Origin: DAINPP01 sp963667315
GTDB taxonomy: Bacteria > Thermotogota > Thermotogae > MWEM01
Reading direction: 5' to 3'
DNA: 64,000 nt
Assembly (NCBI GenBank): GCA_963667315.1
Contig: OY763325.1
Location: 372,001-436,000, forward strand
Below the pieces are notes generated by a model, which was not told the DNA's origin, searched no databases, and saw only the letters and a program-made list of their open reading frames with translations. Numbering within the stretch: the stretch's first letter is position 1; each line of letters starts with the position of its first letter. The position numbers and the translations under genes were made by a program. Shown here one piece after another: positions 25,396-35,155 of this stretch.

Positions 25396-26469
25396 TTAAT
25401 ATCTGAATGTTCCAAATTTTTTCCCCACTTTTTCGGTATCCCTGCAATATTGCATGACACTTTCTTTTGTTATCAATTTGTTTTCATATGCCTCGATTAA
25501 AGCATCATCAAAGGACTTCATCCCAAACTTTTTCCCCGTTTCCATCAGCGTTCCTATCTGATGAAGTTTCTGTTCTCTGATCAGATTTCTGACGCCGGGT
25601 GTTGCGAGCATGATTTCAGCAACAGGAAAAAAACCCTCGTCGTCAGCTTTTCGGACTAAACGCTGATATAGAACACCAATGAGAGAATTAGCGAGCTGTA
25701 GTGTAATCTGTTTTTGCTGATGAGCCGGAAAAACATCGATAATTCTTTCCGGTGCTGTTGGCGCGGAATTTGTATGAATGGTTCCGAATACAAGATGTCC
25801 CGTTTCTGCTGCTGTCAAAGCGAGTGCCATCGTATCAAGATCCCTCATTTCTCCCACGAGTATAACATCCGGATCCTGCCTCAAGGCGTATTTCAATCCG
25901 TCTTTAAAAGAGTCGGTATCCAATCCGAGTTCCCTTTGATGAACAAGTGCTTTCTTGCTTTCAAATATATATTCTATCGGGTCTTCTACGGTGAGGATAT
26001 GAACATTTTTGATCATGTTGATATGTTCAAGCATCGCTGCCATAGAAGTTGATTTACCACTTCCGGTGGGACCTGCAACGAGGATCAGTCCGCTTTTTTT
26101 CTCGCTCCATTCTTTTAATACAGCGGGTAGTTTTAGCTCCTCAAGTGTTCTGACTTTCTTTGTGATAATTCTGAAAGCGGCAGCTGGATTTCTTCTTTCG
26201 TAATAAATGTTCGCTCTGACACGAATGACATCCTTAATTCCGAATGAAAAATCAAGTTCTTTCTGTTCACCTTTTTTAAGATTAATTTTTTCATAAAGGT
26301 ATTCAAGGCTTTTTTCCAATTCCTCTTTGCTAAAGATCGGAACATCCTGAAGGCGCTGTAATTCACCAAAGACCCTGTAAACAGGGTGCTCGCCAACAGA
26401 AAGATGCACATCTGATGCATTAAGTCTGTGTGCATGATAAATAAGTTTTGGTATATCAATAATTGCCAT
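25396..26469 (-). CDS. pilT: PilT-type twitching motility / retraction ATPase
   Basis: 357 residues of the secretion ATPase family. The N-terminal PAS-like domain shows ASDVHLSVGEHPVYRVFGEL. Walker A is VAGPTGSGKST near residue 132, the Asp box LTVEDPIEYIF, Walker B DPDVILVGEMRD, and the His box HLVFGTIHTNSA. PilT powers type IV pilus retraction at the inner membrane. No pilin or assembly genes are in the window, although a short prepilin-like protein lies about 9 kb upstream in the same gene run. Length is as for PilT. Confidence 0.93.
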   Translation of the reverse strand: MAIIDIPKLIYHAHRLNASDVHLSVGEHPVYRVFGELQRLQDVPIFSKEELEKSLEYLYEKINLKKGEQKELDFSFGIKDVIRVRANIYYERRNPAAAFRIITKKVRTLEELKLPAVLKEWSEKKSGLILVAGPTGSGKSTSMAAMLEHINMIKNVHILTVEDPIEYIFESKKALVHQRELGLDTDSFKDGLKYALRQDPDVILVGEMRDLDTMALALTAAETGHLVFGTIHTNSAPTAPERIIDVFPAHQQKQITLQLANSLIGVLYQRLVRKADDEGFFPVAEIMLATPGVRNLIREQKLHQIGTLMETGKKFGMKSFDDALIEAYENKLITKESVMQYCRDTEKVGKKFGTFRY

Positions 26470-26473
26470 ATAA

Positions 26474-27337
26474 TCACCTCAAGATTGTTAGAATTTCACC
26501 TGATTTTAATCCGCTAACCAGAATTAAATCATCTTTTCTCTCGATTATTTCGACAGTTATAAGTGTCCCATCAGCTAATCGAACGGTAGAATCAATCAGG
26601 TATTCAATCGGAATCCACGCCAAATCGTCGCTATGATAACTGATCTGAACTTTTCCATAAAGAAAATCTAAATTAGCACTGTTGATTTCTTCAAGTTTCA
26701 GAGGAATTTTAATGAGTAAATCACTTTGCTGTTCTTTTATATCATCAGGGTTAATCATCATTTTGATGTTCTCAGGCTTAATTTCAAGGCTGAGATATTC
26801 AGCTCTTTGAATAAAATTTCTGTCATTTTGAGTATAGACTAAATACATTTCACTGTCAGCTTCAATCAGAGAAAACAAAGTTGTTCCTTTTTCAGTAAAC
26901 AGATTTTCACGCGCCTTCATTCCAACAATATATCCATCAACGGGAGAGATCACTTTGGTATTCGAAAGTTTCTTTTCGGCAAGGGCGATCGCCTTTTTCT
27001 TTTCGTCCTGAATAGCACTTCCGGAATTCAAAACGGCCATTGCATATTCATTTCTTGCTTTTGACAAAAGGAATTCTTCTTCATCACTTTCGAAGTTCAT
27101 CAGAATGGAACCTTTATGTACAAAATCTCCTCTTTTCACATATGTTCTTTCAATGAAATCATCGTTAGCTGCTTTAATCTCAACGGTTTTGTTGAATTTT
27201 ATCTTTTCCTCAAAAGAATAGACTTCCAATTTCTTAAAAGTAGATACTTCGAATTGAGAATCCTGATTAAAATAGACGATGGAGATGATAATGGATACGA
27301 TGATGAAGATACCAAAAAATACCGGGATTTTTTTCAA
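26474..27337 (-). CDS. HlyD-like / membrane-fusion-type protein with biotinyl-lipoyl domain
   Basis: 287 residues with one N-terminal membrane anchor (FFGIFIIVSIIISIVYF). A beta-barrel/lipoyl hairpin follows: VEIKAANDDFIERTYVKRGDFVHKG at residues 50-75, a short coiled-coil helix, then SPVDGYIVGMKARENLFTEKG, the mirrored lipoyl half typical of HlyD and RND adaptors. It should sit outside the membrane. No cognate pump is adjacent; it lies between pilT (4-bp gap) and the 837-residue unknown gene. The partner is unknown. Confidence 0.75.
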   Translation of the reverse strand: MKKIPVFFGIFIIVSIIISIVYFNQDSQFEVSTFKKLEVYSFEEKIKFNKTVEIKAANDDFIERTYVKRGDFVHKGSILMNFESDEEEFLLSKARNEYAMAVLNSGSAIQDEKKKAIALAEKKLSNTKVISPVDGYIVGMKARENLFTEKGTTLFSLIEADSEMYLVYTQNDRNFIQRAEYLSLEIKPENIKMMINPDDIKEQQSDLLIKIPLKLEEINSANLDFLYGKVQISYHSDDLAWIPIEYLIDSTVRLADGTLITVEIIERKDDLILVSGLKSGEILTILR

Positions 27338-27348
27338 ATTTACACCTC

Positions 27349-29862
27349 TTAAACGGGAAGACCAATACGCTTCATGAAATCTTCCAATTGCATAATCATG
27401 GCACCGGAATTTCTGGCTATCGGTTCTAAATGTTTATAACTATCATCAAATATAGCGATATCCGGTTTGTATGCCAACCCATCCCGGAGTTCAAATCCAA
27501 GCATTTTAGACATCATTTCAATTTTTAGCCAGTTTTCCTCATTCTCTGTTAACACCGATATGATCTTTCCCGACAAAAGATTTTCTTCATCCTGTGCATC
27601 ATTGCTTTTTGGATCTCCTAGAGTGTCTTGAAGGGTATCTTCTCTTCGTTCTTCATTTCCGGGAAGGTTCGTCGATCGGTTCACTTCTGTTGAATGGGAA
27701 TCTAAATCATTGCGTTCAGAAGGCATATCGGAATCCGAGGAAAAATTATTTTTTATTATTTCAAAAATTTCCCGATGTGCGATATCTTCTTCGGAACTGT
27801 CTTTATTTTCAAGCGTTGGTGGCAGCGTTTCATTTATTACAAAGTTTCTATCTTTATCCGTTGCGTCAATATTTGTGTTCTTATTTAAAGCGAAATTTTC
27901 CTCTTCTTGTATATCGGAATCTTCAACGATAAGACCTGCGAGTAAAGAATCTTTCAAATTATCATAGTCGCCACCTGATACTGTATCCGCGATATGAGCA
28001 TCTTTCTGTTCGCTGTCCGCTTTTAACGTTTCTGACAACTCATGTGAACTTTCCTGATTCATTATCAAGGTGTCAAGCGAATGTATTGCTTCTGCTGCTT
28101 TATCACCGGTCTTTGCTACTTCAGCCTTATCACTGTCGGAGTGGGCTTCAGTAGTCTTTATTGCTGTTTCCTCGTTTTTTACACCATTTTCTTTTTTATT
28201 GAGAAGCTTTTCATCTACTTCGGTCAATAATGCTGCATCAATATCCTCCCTTAATCGAGAATATTCTTTATGACTACAGACAGGATTTCTTGTAATGATA
28301 CTGTTTTCACCCTCTGTGTTTATGATAAACAAGTCGGTTTTTTCAATCTTTGTGAGGAAATGACTGAATGCTTCATCTGTTGAGTGATGTGAATAGTATC
28401 CCGAATCGACGATCGTTGAATCAAGAATTCTGATGAGATAATGGATTTCTTTTTTGTTTAAAGTTTTTATATCAATTATTCTTAATTTATGAAGCGAATC
28501 GTGAGGTATTTTTGGCTTTTCAGTTGAGCTAGTCTGTTTTTGCTGATCTTTATTATTTTCATTAACGATCATGGAATCGAGGAATTTTAAAGGTTCGGAG
28601 GGTTCTATTTTTTTCTTTTTTCTCTCTTTTTCTATTCGACTGTTGCTTTTTTGGTCAGTAAATTTGTCTGTGTTGGTTTTCTTGTTCATTTCTATTTCAT
28701 TTTTAGATGCTGTTATGCTGTCAATCGTTTCATTTTCTTCTTCTTCTTCTTCTTCTTCTGTTTTTTCCGGAATCGGTGAATCTGCGATTATCTGTGTCTC
28801 TTCATCTTGTGGTGGCTTTTTTGGGGCCTTTTTGTTTTTGAGAAATTTGGTATCGTCCGCTTCGTGCTCAGCTTTAATTATTTTTTTCAGAGCTTCTATT
28901 TCCCCTTCTGATAGGAAAGAATAGTTTTCCCGAACCAAAATGTCAAAACTCATTGCAGGTGACTGTTCCCCTTCTTTTTCTATTTGCTGCCTGATTATCT
29001 TTAGATCAAGCCAATTTTCGGGGTAAAAACTGATAAATTCAGAACCCGTTATCGGTGAGAATTTATAAACTTCCTGCATTAATTTCTGAAGAGCTTCAAA
29101 ATCAATTGAGGAGAAAAAAACTTTATAAGCTCTTGTTTTTTCAATTTCTTCTTTTGTCAGGATTAACTTGCCGGCTTCTTGCAAAAGAAGAGAAAAAGCG
29201 GTTGTAATAATATTTTCTGCCTCTTCTTTTTTTAGTTCTTTAGCAGAATTGGTAAACATCATCTTTTTTACCTTTTTACTCTCTGTATCATCAATATTTT
29301 GAGAGATCCCGAAAATATTTAGGATTTCATCACTCATAATTACATTTGTTTCTGGAACTAAAAATCTGCAAAGGTTTAGCATTATCGGCATATTTCTTGA
29401 GCCGTCATCAAATCGAACCAGAGGGGACAATTTCCTTTCAATCTCCGATTTTAGGATGCTGAGATTGACCTCACGAGAACCTGAAATCTCCTGAAGAAAT
29501 TGATAGGTTTGATTTTCGTTTGAAAGGTATGACATCACGTTTAATTGACTTTTTATCAATCTGTCAAATAGATCACCACGCAGAAAAACATAATCACCGT
29601 TGCTGTTCGTGCCGGTAAGTATGAGATCCAATTCCGATTTTTCAACGAGTTCTGCGATCCATCTTGACAAAATATGCTGGAGTTCTTTATCTTTGATACG
29701 GAGTTTGTTAATGATGTCTTTGGATGTGAACTTATCTTTTAATGATTCGGTATATCTCCTGACTAATTGTGCGTATTCTTCATTAAGTGTTAAATTTTCA
29801 CTTGCATCGAATCTGATGTTTTCAGGTGCTGAATTTTCTTTCTTTTTAAATAAATTCATCAT
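27349..29862 (-). CDS. Large hypothetical acidic protein
   Basis: 837 residues, not recognised. It has no signal peptide or membrane helix. The first 330 residues are alpha-helical and globular-looking (a winged-helix-like stretch KFTSKDIINKLRIKDKEL near residue 45). Residues 350-750 are highly charged and probably disordered, with an octa-Glu run coded by a (GAA)8 tract. The last 90 residues (LTENEENWLKIEMMSKMLGF onward) form a second ordered segment. It lies in one transcription unit with the HlyD-like gene, pilT and the HAD phosphatase, with gaps of 11-13 bp. A scaffolding or regulatory role is a guess only. Confidence 0.6.
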   Translation of the reverse strand: MMNLFKKKENSAPENIRFDASENLTLNEEYAQLVRRYTESLKDKFTSKDIINKLRIKDKELQHILSRWIAELVEKSELDLILTGTNSNGDYVFLRGDLFDRLIKSQLNVMSYLSNENQTYQFLQEISGSREVNLSILKSEIERKLSPLVRFDDGSRNMPIMLNLCRFLVPETNVIMSDEILNIFGISQNIDDTESKKVKKMMFTNSAKELKKEEAENIITTAFSLLLQEAGKLILTKEEIEKTRAYKVFFSSIDFEALQKLMQEVYKFSPITGSEFISFYPENWLDLKIIRQQIEKEGEQSPAMSFDILVRENYSFLSEGEIEALKKIIKAEHEADDTKFLKNKKAPKKPPQDEETQIIADSPIPEKTEEEEEEEENETIDSITASKNEIEMNKKTNTDKFTDQKSNSRIEKERKKKKIEPSEPLKFLDSMIVNENNKDQQKQTSSTEKPKIPHDSLHKLRIIDIKTLNKKEIHYLIRILDSTIVDSGYYSHHSTDEAFSHFLTKIEKTDLFIINTEGENSIITRNPVCSHKEYSRLREDIDAALLTEVDEKLLNKKENGVKNEETAIKTTEAHSDSDKAEVAKTGDKAAEAIHSLDTLIMNQESSHELSETLKADSEQKDAHIADTVSGGDYDNLKDSLLAGLIVEDSDIQEEENFALNKNTNIDATDKDRNFVINETLPPTLENKDSSEEDIAHREIFEIIKNNFSSDSDMPSERNDLDSHSTEVNRSTNLPGNEERREDTLQDTLGDPKSNDAQDEENLLSGKIISVLTENEENWLKIEMMSKMLGFELRDGLAYKPDIAIFDDSYKHLEPIARNSGAMIMQLEDFMKRIGLPV
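28735..28758 (-). repeat. (GAA)8 trinucleotide tract
   Basis: Eight perfect TTC units on the plus strand, giving GAA codons in the 837-residue gene (a poly-Glu run). Length changes would stay in frame, so it could vary the linker length but not phase the gene off. Confidence 0.8.
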
Positions 29863-29875
29863 GAAAAATCCTTTC

Positions 29876-30715
29876 TCAAAGAGTTAGTAAAGATTTTAAT
29901 GAATCAATAACGAAATCAGGTGAATAATCATATTTTTGTAGATCACCGATACCGGTTTCTCCGCTTAGAACAAGAACAGAAGTGATGGCATTATCAACAG
30001 CCATCTTAATATCTGTATACATCCTGTCACCGAAGAATACCGTCTCCTCTTTTTCGCAATTTCCGAGTTTCATTGCAAAATCCAACACTTCGATTGAAGG
30101 TTTACCGAGTGTTTTGTCCGGGTATCTTCCCGTTGAAGCGGCAAACATTTCGATGAACGAACCAACATCGGGTATTCCGCCAATTTTTGAAGGACAGTTG
30201 ATGTCCGGATGTGTTGCGATATATGAAATCCCCTTATTAAGAAAATAGGCGAAAACTTTTATTTTTTCATAATTAATACCCGTATCATAGGCGAGCAGCG
30301 CAACGGTAGCCTTTTGGTCAAGATTTTTTACATACGAAGGGATTACATTTACGTTAAATTCTTTCATCTCCTGAGATGCCTCGAAATTTCCAAGATACAG
30401 TACCTTTGCCCCTGTATAGTGTTCATTGATATAATGAGCGGCAATCTGATTTGAACTGATGATGTTTTCTTTTTTGATCGCCAATCCGATGCTTTTTAAT
30501 TTAAAGACATAATCATTTCTGCTTTTAGATGAATTGTTCGTGAAAAAATAGACCTTTTTTTCATCATCATCTAAAAGACTTTTTATAAAGTCCACTGCAC
30601 CATCAATTGGCTGATCATCAATATAAATGGTACCATCCATATCAAACAGAAAAAGCTTCTTCTCTTTAAGAGCCAACAGTAATTTTTCATTTTCTTTTGA
30701 GGATATCATCAACAT
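29876..30715 (-). CDS. HAD-superfamily phosphatase (NagD/PGP type, subclass IIA)
   Basis: 279 residues. Motif I is FLFDMDGTIYIDD near residue 22, followed by FFTNNSSKSRNDY (motif II). The C2 cap comes next, then GKPSIEVLDFAM (Lys, motif III) and VFFGDRMYTDIKMA (motif IV). It hydrolyses small phosphate esters; the substrate is unknown. It overlaps the upstream nuclease gene by 29 bp; an ATG a few codons later (MISSKENE) is an alternative start. Confidence 0.88.
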   Translation of the reverse strand: MLMISSKENEKLLLALKEKKLFLFDMDGTIYIDDQPIDGAVDFIKSLLDDDEKKVYFFTNNSSKSRNDYVFKLKSIGLAIKKENIISSNQIAAHYINEHYTGAKVLYLGNFEASQEMKEFNVNVIPSYVKNLDQKATVALLAYDTGINYEKIKVFAYFLNKGISYIATHPDINCPSKIGGIPDVGSFIEMFAASTGRYPDKTLGKPSIEVLDFAMKLGNCEKEETVFFGDRMYTDIKMAVDNAITSVLVLSGETGIGDLQKYDYSPDFVIDSLKSLLTL

Positions 30716-32063
30716 CTCCTTTTTTCAGGATTAAATATTTTTGATTGAATTTTTCCGGTTCAGTAATCCAGTTTTTTAAGACTTTTGTTGCTCTGCAATC
30801 ATCTTCATTGTACAGTAATAAAGCCTCAAGGTGTTTGTTGTTACCGGTATTCAACCACCTTCTGTATTCCTGTATTGAGCTTCTACCGTCGAGCCCGACG
30901 CGCCATTTAAATCCCAGCCACTTGGCGATTGATTTTAACGAATAATGTCTTAATGGGGTATAGACTTTTTTTATAAATAATTCATAAATGTCTATCATTT
31001 GCCTGTCAGCTGTAAAATCAATTTTTACTTCATTTGAGAGTTGTCTCAATATTCTGTTCTCGTATTCACAATAATGATAAAGATTGCTTTGAATATTTCG
31101 AACATAGGATAAAATATCATTGATCTGATTCGTTCTACTGAATTTTTTCTCAAGTAAATAATATTTATAAGCATCATCTTCCAAAAAACCAAACAAATAA
31201 GGTGATTCATCAGCCTCTATATCAAAGTATACACCGCTTTTATCATCATCTTTTATCATTTCTTCCGGGGGTAATAAAAAGAGTGCCGTATTGTTGACAA
31301 ATGAATAAGCTTGAAGTTTAAATCTGACAATATTCTTAATCTCTTCAGAAAGTTCAGTTGTCAAAGGGATATCCAAAAGATCTTTCAATGTGAAAACACC
31401 AACATTATTTAGCATTTTTTCAACACTTGAACCGATACCTCTGATTTGAACCACCGGGAGGTTTTTTCTGTCATCCGTTTCCAGATTATGACATTTTTCC
31501 CAAAAAGAACAAAAATTACAGATTCTATTTCCGGAAGCAGTAGGGGGACCATCCAGATTCTCAAGATTTCTAAGTTCGTTAAAGAAAAAATCTAGTTCAT
31601 TCTCGGTAATTCTCTTTGTTTTTAGACTTTTTTTTCTGAGAAAAAGAACATTTGTAGATACGGGAATATCATTTTGTTTTGCAATTTTAAGGAAAAGTGA
31701 CGCCAAAATGAGATGTCTCTTACTAAGTCTTCTGGACAAATGAGAAATGACAAGATGAAATTTGTCTTTTTTCCATAATAATGCGTGGATACTGAGTTTG
31801 AAATTTTCACCGTCAATCTGACCCTCCAGTAAGGGATTTAACATGTCTCTTCTGTTAAAAATAGCTCTCTCTGTAATTTCAGGGTCTTTTTTCGAATCAA
31901 CCCAGATAATGTTCTTAAAATATTCTCTAATGCTCATTACCCTGTCTTTTTCAAGTGCGTTTTCAACAACTACATCTTCTCTGTCCGATTTCAGATAAAA
32001 GTAAAACATCCTGGGACAAGTAAACAGGTAATATATCTCATTATTTCCAATTAAATTTTCCAT
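30687..32063 (-). CDS. TM0106-family RecB-like putative nuclease
   Basis: 458 residues. The N-terminal half resembles a Cas4/RecB-type nuclease with a Cys cluster (ICNFCSFWEKC near residue 185). A helix-hairpin-helix-like segment (VVQIRGIGSSVEKMLNNVG) follows. The C-terminal half is an RNase H-like DEDD exonuclease domain starting VYFDIEADESPYLFGF and ending with YNEDDCRATKVLKNW. This three-part plan is that of TM0106-family proteins, probably in DNA repair; the biological role is unproven. It lies 15 bp after mnmE. Confidence 0.78.
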   Translation of the reverse strand: MENLIGNNEIYYLFTCPRMFYFYLKSDREDVVVENALEKDRVMSIREYFKNIIWVDSKKDPEITERAIFNRRDMLNPLLEGQIDGENFKLSIHALLWKKDKFHLVISHLSRRLSKRHLILASLFLKIAKQNDIPVSTNVLFLRKKSLKTKRITENELDFFFNELRNLENLDGPPTASGNRICNFCSFWEKCHNLETDDRKNLPVVQIRGIGSSVEKMLNNVGVFTLKDLLDIPLTTELSEEIKNIVRFKLQAYSFVNNTALFLLPPEEMIKDDDKSGVYFDIEADESPYLFGFLEDDAYKYYLLEKKFSRTNQINDILSYVRNIQSNLYHYCEYENRILRQLSNEVKIDFTADRQMIDIYELFIKKVYTPLRHYSLKSIAKWLGFKWRVGLDGRSSIQEYRRWLNTGNNKHLEALLLYNEDDCRATKVLKNWITEPEKFNQKYLILKKGDVDDILKRK

Positions 32064-32078
32064 TCAAATGATCATCCC

Positions 32079-33476
32079 TTATTTTCCAAGACAAAATGTA
32101 GAGAAAAGTGTATTGACAAGATCTTCCTCATAATCTCTTCCTGTTAGTCTATTTAAATCCTGTATTATCTCTCTGATCTTTATGGCAACGAGATCTAATG
32201 TAAACCCCTCTTGAATATCTTCAATAGTGGAATTGGTTAAGCCATATATTTTTTCCAGAGTGTTTTTTTGTAATCTGTTGAATATCAGATCGTTCTCTTC
32301 CAATGATACGAGATCCTTTACCGCATCAAATATGTAGTTTTCAAGTTCTGCAATCCCTCTTTTTCTCAGGGCGGAGATCTCATGAACATTGGCATAGGTT
32401 TCAAGTTCTTTTTTTATCATTTCATTTTTAGCGGTTTTGTCATCAATATCGTGTAAATCCATCTTGTTCAAAAGGATCAAAATACTTTTATTTTCCAATC
32501 GCGCTTCTTCTATCAAGTTTCTGCTGTTTTCATCAATACTGCCCGTTATATCAAAGATGAACATGACAAATGGAGCCTGTCTGAACATATTGAGGCTTCT
32601 CTCTATCCCTATCGTTTCAACGGTGTCTTTGGATTCTCTAATACCGGCTGTATCGACCAGATTAAGAAGAATACCGTTGATATTTAATTCTTCTTTGATA
32701 TAATCCCTTGTTGTTCCGGGAGTATCCGTGACAATTGCACGATCCTCTTTTAAAAGTGTGTTGAGTAAAGTTGATTTTCCTGCATTTGGAGGTCCTATAA
32801 TGACAGTGTCTATACCATCTTTAACGCGAATGGAATTTGCAGCACCATTTAGGACATTTTCAAGTTGAGTTCTTACACTGAACAATGCCTGAAGAATCTC
32901 GTCCGTTTCACTATGTTCAAATATTTCATCGGGATAATCAATCTGAACTTCAATCATCGCAGCTATTTTCGTAAAACCATTTTGTATATTTTCGATAAGG
33001 GCAGACAATTTTCCTTCAAGACCTTTGGCGAGCAATTTTGCCCCTTTTCTTGTTTTTACGTTGATTAAATCATTAATGGCCTGTGCTTTTATTAAGTCAA
33101 CTTTACCATTTAAAAAAGCTCTGAAAGTAAATTCGCCGTTTAAAGCCGGTTTACAGTCGTTCATTAAACTTTCCATGATCATATTTGTGACAATTTGACC
33201 ACCGTGACACATGATCTCTAGCATTTCTTCACCTGTATATGAAAAAGGCGCTTTGTAATAGATGATCTGTACTTCATCAATCATTTCATTTCTTTCATTG
33301 AGCCATTTGCCATAATAAACCTTTCTGGGAGTAAATGCATCTGTACTCCCTGAAAAGTGTTTTTTCAATATGGAAAGACTGTCATGTCCCGTAAGTCTTA
33401 CGATTGATATTGCCCCGTTTCCGAAAGGGGTAGCGATTGCTGCAACAGTATCTGTCCTGTTCATTCCTGTTGGCAT
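32079..33476 (-). CDS. mnmE: tRNA modification GTPase MnmE
   Basis: 465 residues. The N-terminal formyl-THF-binding domain is followed by the helical domain with an embedded G domain: GPPNAGKSTLLNTL near residue 227, DTPGTTRDYI, VDTAGIRES and NKMD. The protein ends in FCLGK, the C-terminal Cys motif of the family. With MnmG it modifies U34 of tRNA wobble positions. It shares one base with the argS stop. MnmG is not in the window. Confidence 0.95.
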   Translation of the reverse strand: MPTGMNRTDTVAAIATPFGNGAISIVRLTGHDSLSILKKHFSGSTDAFTPRKVYYGKWLNERNEMIDEVQIIYYKAPFSYTGEEMLEIMCHGGQIVTNMIMESLMNDCKPALNGEFTFRAFLNGKVDLIKAQAINDLINVKTRKGAKLLAKGLEGKLSALIENIQNGFTKIAAMIEVQIDYPDEIFEHSETDEILQALFSVRTQLENVLNGAANSIRVKDGIDTVIIGPPNAGKSTLLNTLLKEDRAIVTDTPGTTRDYIKEELNINGILLNLVDTAGIRESKDTVETIGIERSLNMFRQAPFVMFIFDITGSIDENSRNLIEEARLENKSILILLNKMDLHDIDDKTAKNEMIKKELETYANVHEISALRKRGIAELENYIFDAVKDLVSLEENDLIFNRLQKNTLEKIYGLTNSTIEDIQEGFTLDLVAIKIREIIQDLNRLTGRDYEEDLVNTLFSTFCLGK

Positions 33477-35155
33477 TAAATCTGCTCCATCTTCTGTGGT
33501 GCATCAACTCCTATAAGAGAAAGTGCATCGGCAATAACGGTTCTGACACCAATGGCAAGGTTCAATCTTGCATTTGAAGTCTGTGCATCTTCAGGATTGA
33601 CAAATACGTTCGAGTTGTAGTATTGATGGAACATAGCGGCTATATCATGGATATAATTTGTCAATTTGTGAGGCGAATTGGTACTGATCATCTCATATAA
33701 GCTGTCGACATAAAGCAGAAGGTCCCTAATCATAAGGTTATCAGCTCTTGAACCAAGTTTTTCAAGATTTTCCCCTCTTTTGAACGCAATGCCTTTTCTC
33801 TCAGCATTTTCAATCAAACTACAGATTCTTGCATGAGCGTACTGAACATAATAAACAGGGTTTTCCATCGACTGACTCTTGGCAAGATCGATATCAAAAA
33901 TAAGTTGTGCATCCTTATCTACCATGGCATAGAAATATCTCGTTGCATCTTTCCCTACCATCTCAACGAGTTCGTCAAGCGTTGTAAAAGTTCCCGCTCT
34001 TGTTGACATCTTGACAATTTCGCCACCTTTTTTCAATGATACCATTTGATGAAGAATCACGTTGAAAAAATCATCTTCAATACCAAGCGCTTTCATGGCG
34101 GCTTTCATTCTTGGAATATGCCCGTGATGATCCGCGCCCCATATATCAAAGACTTTTCTGAATCCTCTTTCACGCTTTTTATAATGATTGGCAATATCTG
34201 TAAAGAAATACGTAGGCATACCGTCTGATCTGATTAAGACTTTATCCTTTTCGTCGATAAATTGTGAAACCTTTAGCCAGAGTGCCCCATCTGATTCATA
34301 AACAAGATCGTTATCGGTAAAATATGCTTTAACTTTGTCAACCGTACCGTCCGTGAAAAGAGATCCTTCTGAAAAATAAACATCAAAGACGATACCGAGT
34401 GTTTTTAACGTGTTTTTAATGTGGTCAAACATTTCATCTTTAGCTTTTGCAAGACAGTCGGCGTCTGCTTGCTCATTCCATATGTTTTTATACTTTTCTC
34501 CAACTTCTTCCCGGAAATCCTTCGCCAGATCAATGATATAATCTCCGTGATAGCCACCTTCAGGAATTTCATTCTCGATTCCGAAAAGTTCATTGTAACG
34601 AACCCATAATGACCTGGATAGTTTCTTCATCTGTTTTCCCGCATCGTTGAAATAGTATTCCCTGGTAATCTGATAGCCAAATCTTTTGTATACCGAAGAT
34701 AGTATATCGCCAATAATTGCCTGTCTCCCGTGACCAACGGTTAATGGTCCCGTTGGATTCGCGCTGACAAATTCTATCTGAACTTTTTCGTTTTTTCCGA
34801 TATTGTATTTAAAATAGTCAGCGCCTTTCTCAGCGTTCAGTATTTCAAGGAGTTTTTGTGTATAAAACTCAGATTTGAGAAAAATATTAATAAACCCGGG
34901 ACCGGCAATTTCTGTTTTCTCAACGGCCTGATTTTTTTCAAGTTCTTCGGTTAGTTTTTCTGCAAGTTTTCTCGGAGCTGTCTTTGCTGACTTTGCACAT
35001 ACCATCGCAGCGTTTGTTGAAAAATCCCCAAAATCTCTGTTAGGCGGAACCTCCACTCTGATTCTTGAAGCAGCATCTTCAATTCCAATTTTCACAAGAC
35101 TATCGTTTACGATGTCCGTTAACCAGTTTTTCATCATTTTTGCCAATTCATTCAC
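33476..35155 (-). CDS. argS: Arginyl-tRNA synthetase
   Basis: 559 residues, class I. It has the N-terminal Add-1 domain and the HIGH-type signature in VSANPTGPLTVGHGRQA near residue 131. KMSTRAGTFTTL corresponds to the KMSKS-like loop. The C-terminal DALR anticodon-binding domain ends at the stop. Length is normal. It overlaps the prepilin-like gene by 8 bp and abuts mnmE. Confidence 0.95.
   Translation of the reverse strand: MNELAKMMKNWLTDIVNDSLVKIGIEDAASRIRVEVPPNRDFGDFSTNAAMVCAKSAKTAPRKLAEKLTEELEKNQAVEKTEIAGPGFINIFLKSEFYTQKLLEILNAEKGADYFKYNIGKNEKVQIEFVSANPTGPLTVGHGRQAIIGDILSSVYKRFGYQITREYYFNDAGKQMKKLSRSLWVRYNELFGIENEIPEGGYHGDYIIDLAKDFREEVGEKYKNIWNEQADADCLAKAKDEMFDHIKNTLKTLGIVFDVYFSEGSLFTDGTVDKVKAYFTDNDLVYESDGALWLKVSQFIDEKDKVLIRSDGMPTYFFTDIANHYKKRERGFRKVFDIWGADHHGHIPRMKAAMKALGIEDDFFNVILHQMVSLKKGGEIVKMSTRAGTFTTLDELVEMVGKDATRYFYAMVDKDAQLIFDIDLAKSQSMENPVYYVQYAHARICSLIENAERKGIAFKRGENLEKLGSRADNLMIRDLLLYVDSLYEMISTNSPHKLTNYIHDIAAMFHQYYNSNVFVNPEDAQTSNARLNLAIGVRTVIADALSLIGVDAPQKMEQI

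Noticed and set aside
28735..28758. Phase-variation repeat
   Set aside because: The unit is a trinucleotide in frame, so slippage changes only the number of Glu residues.
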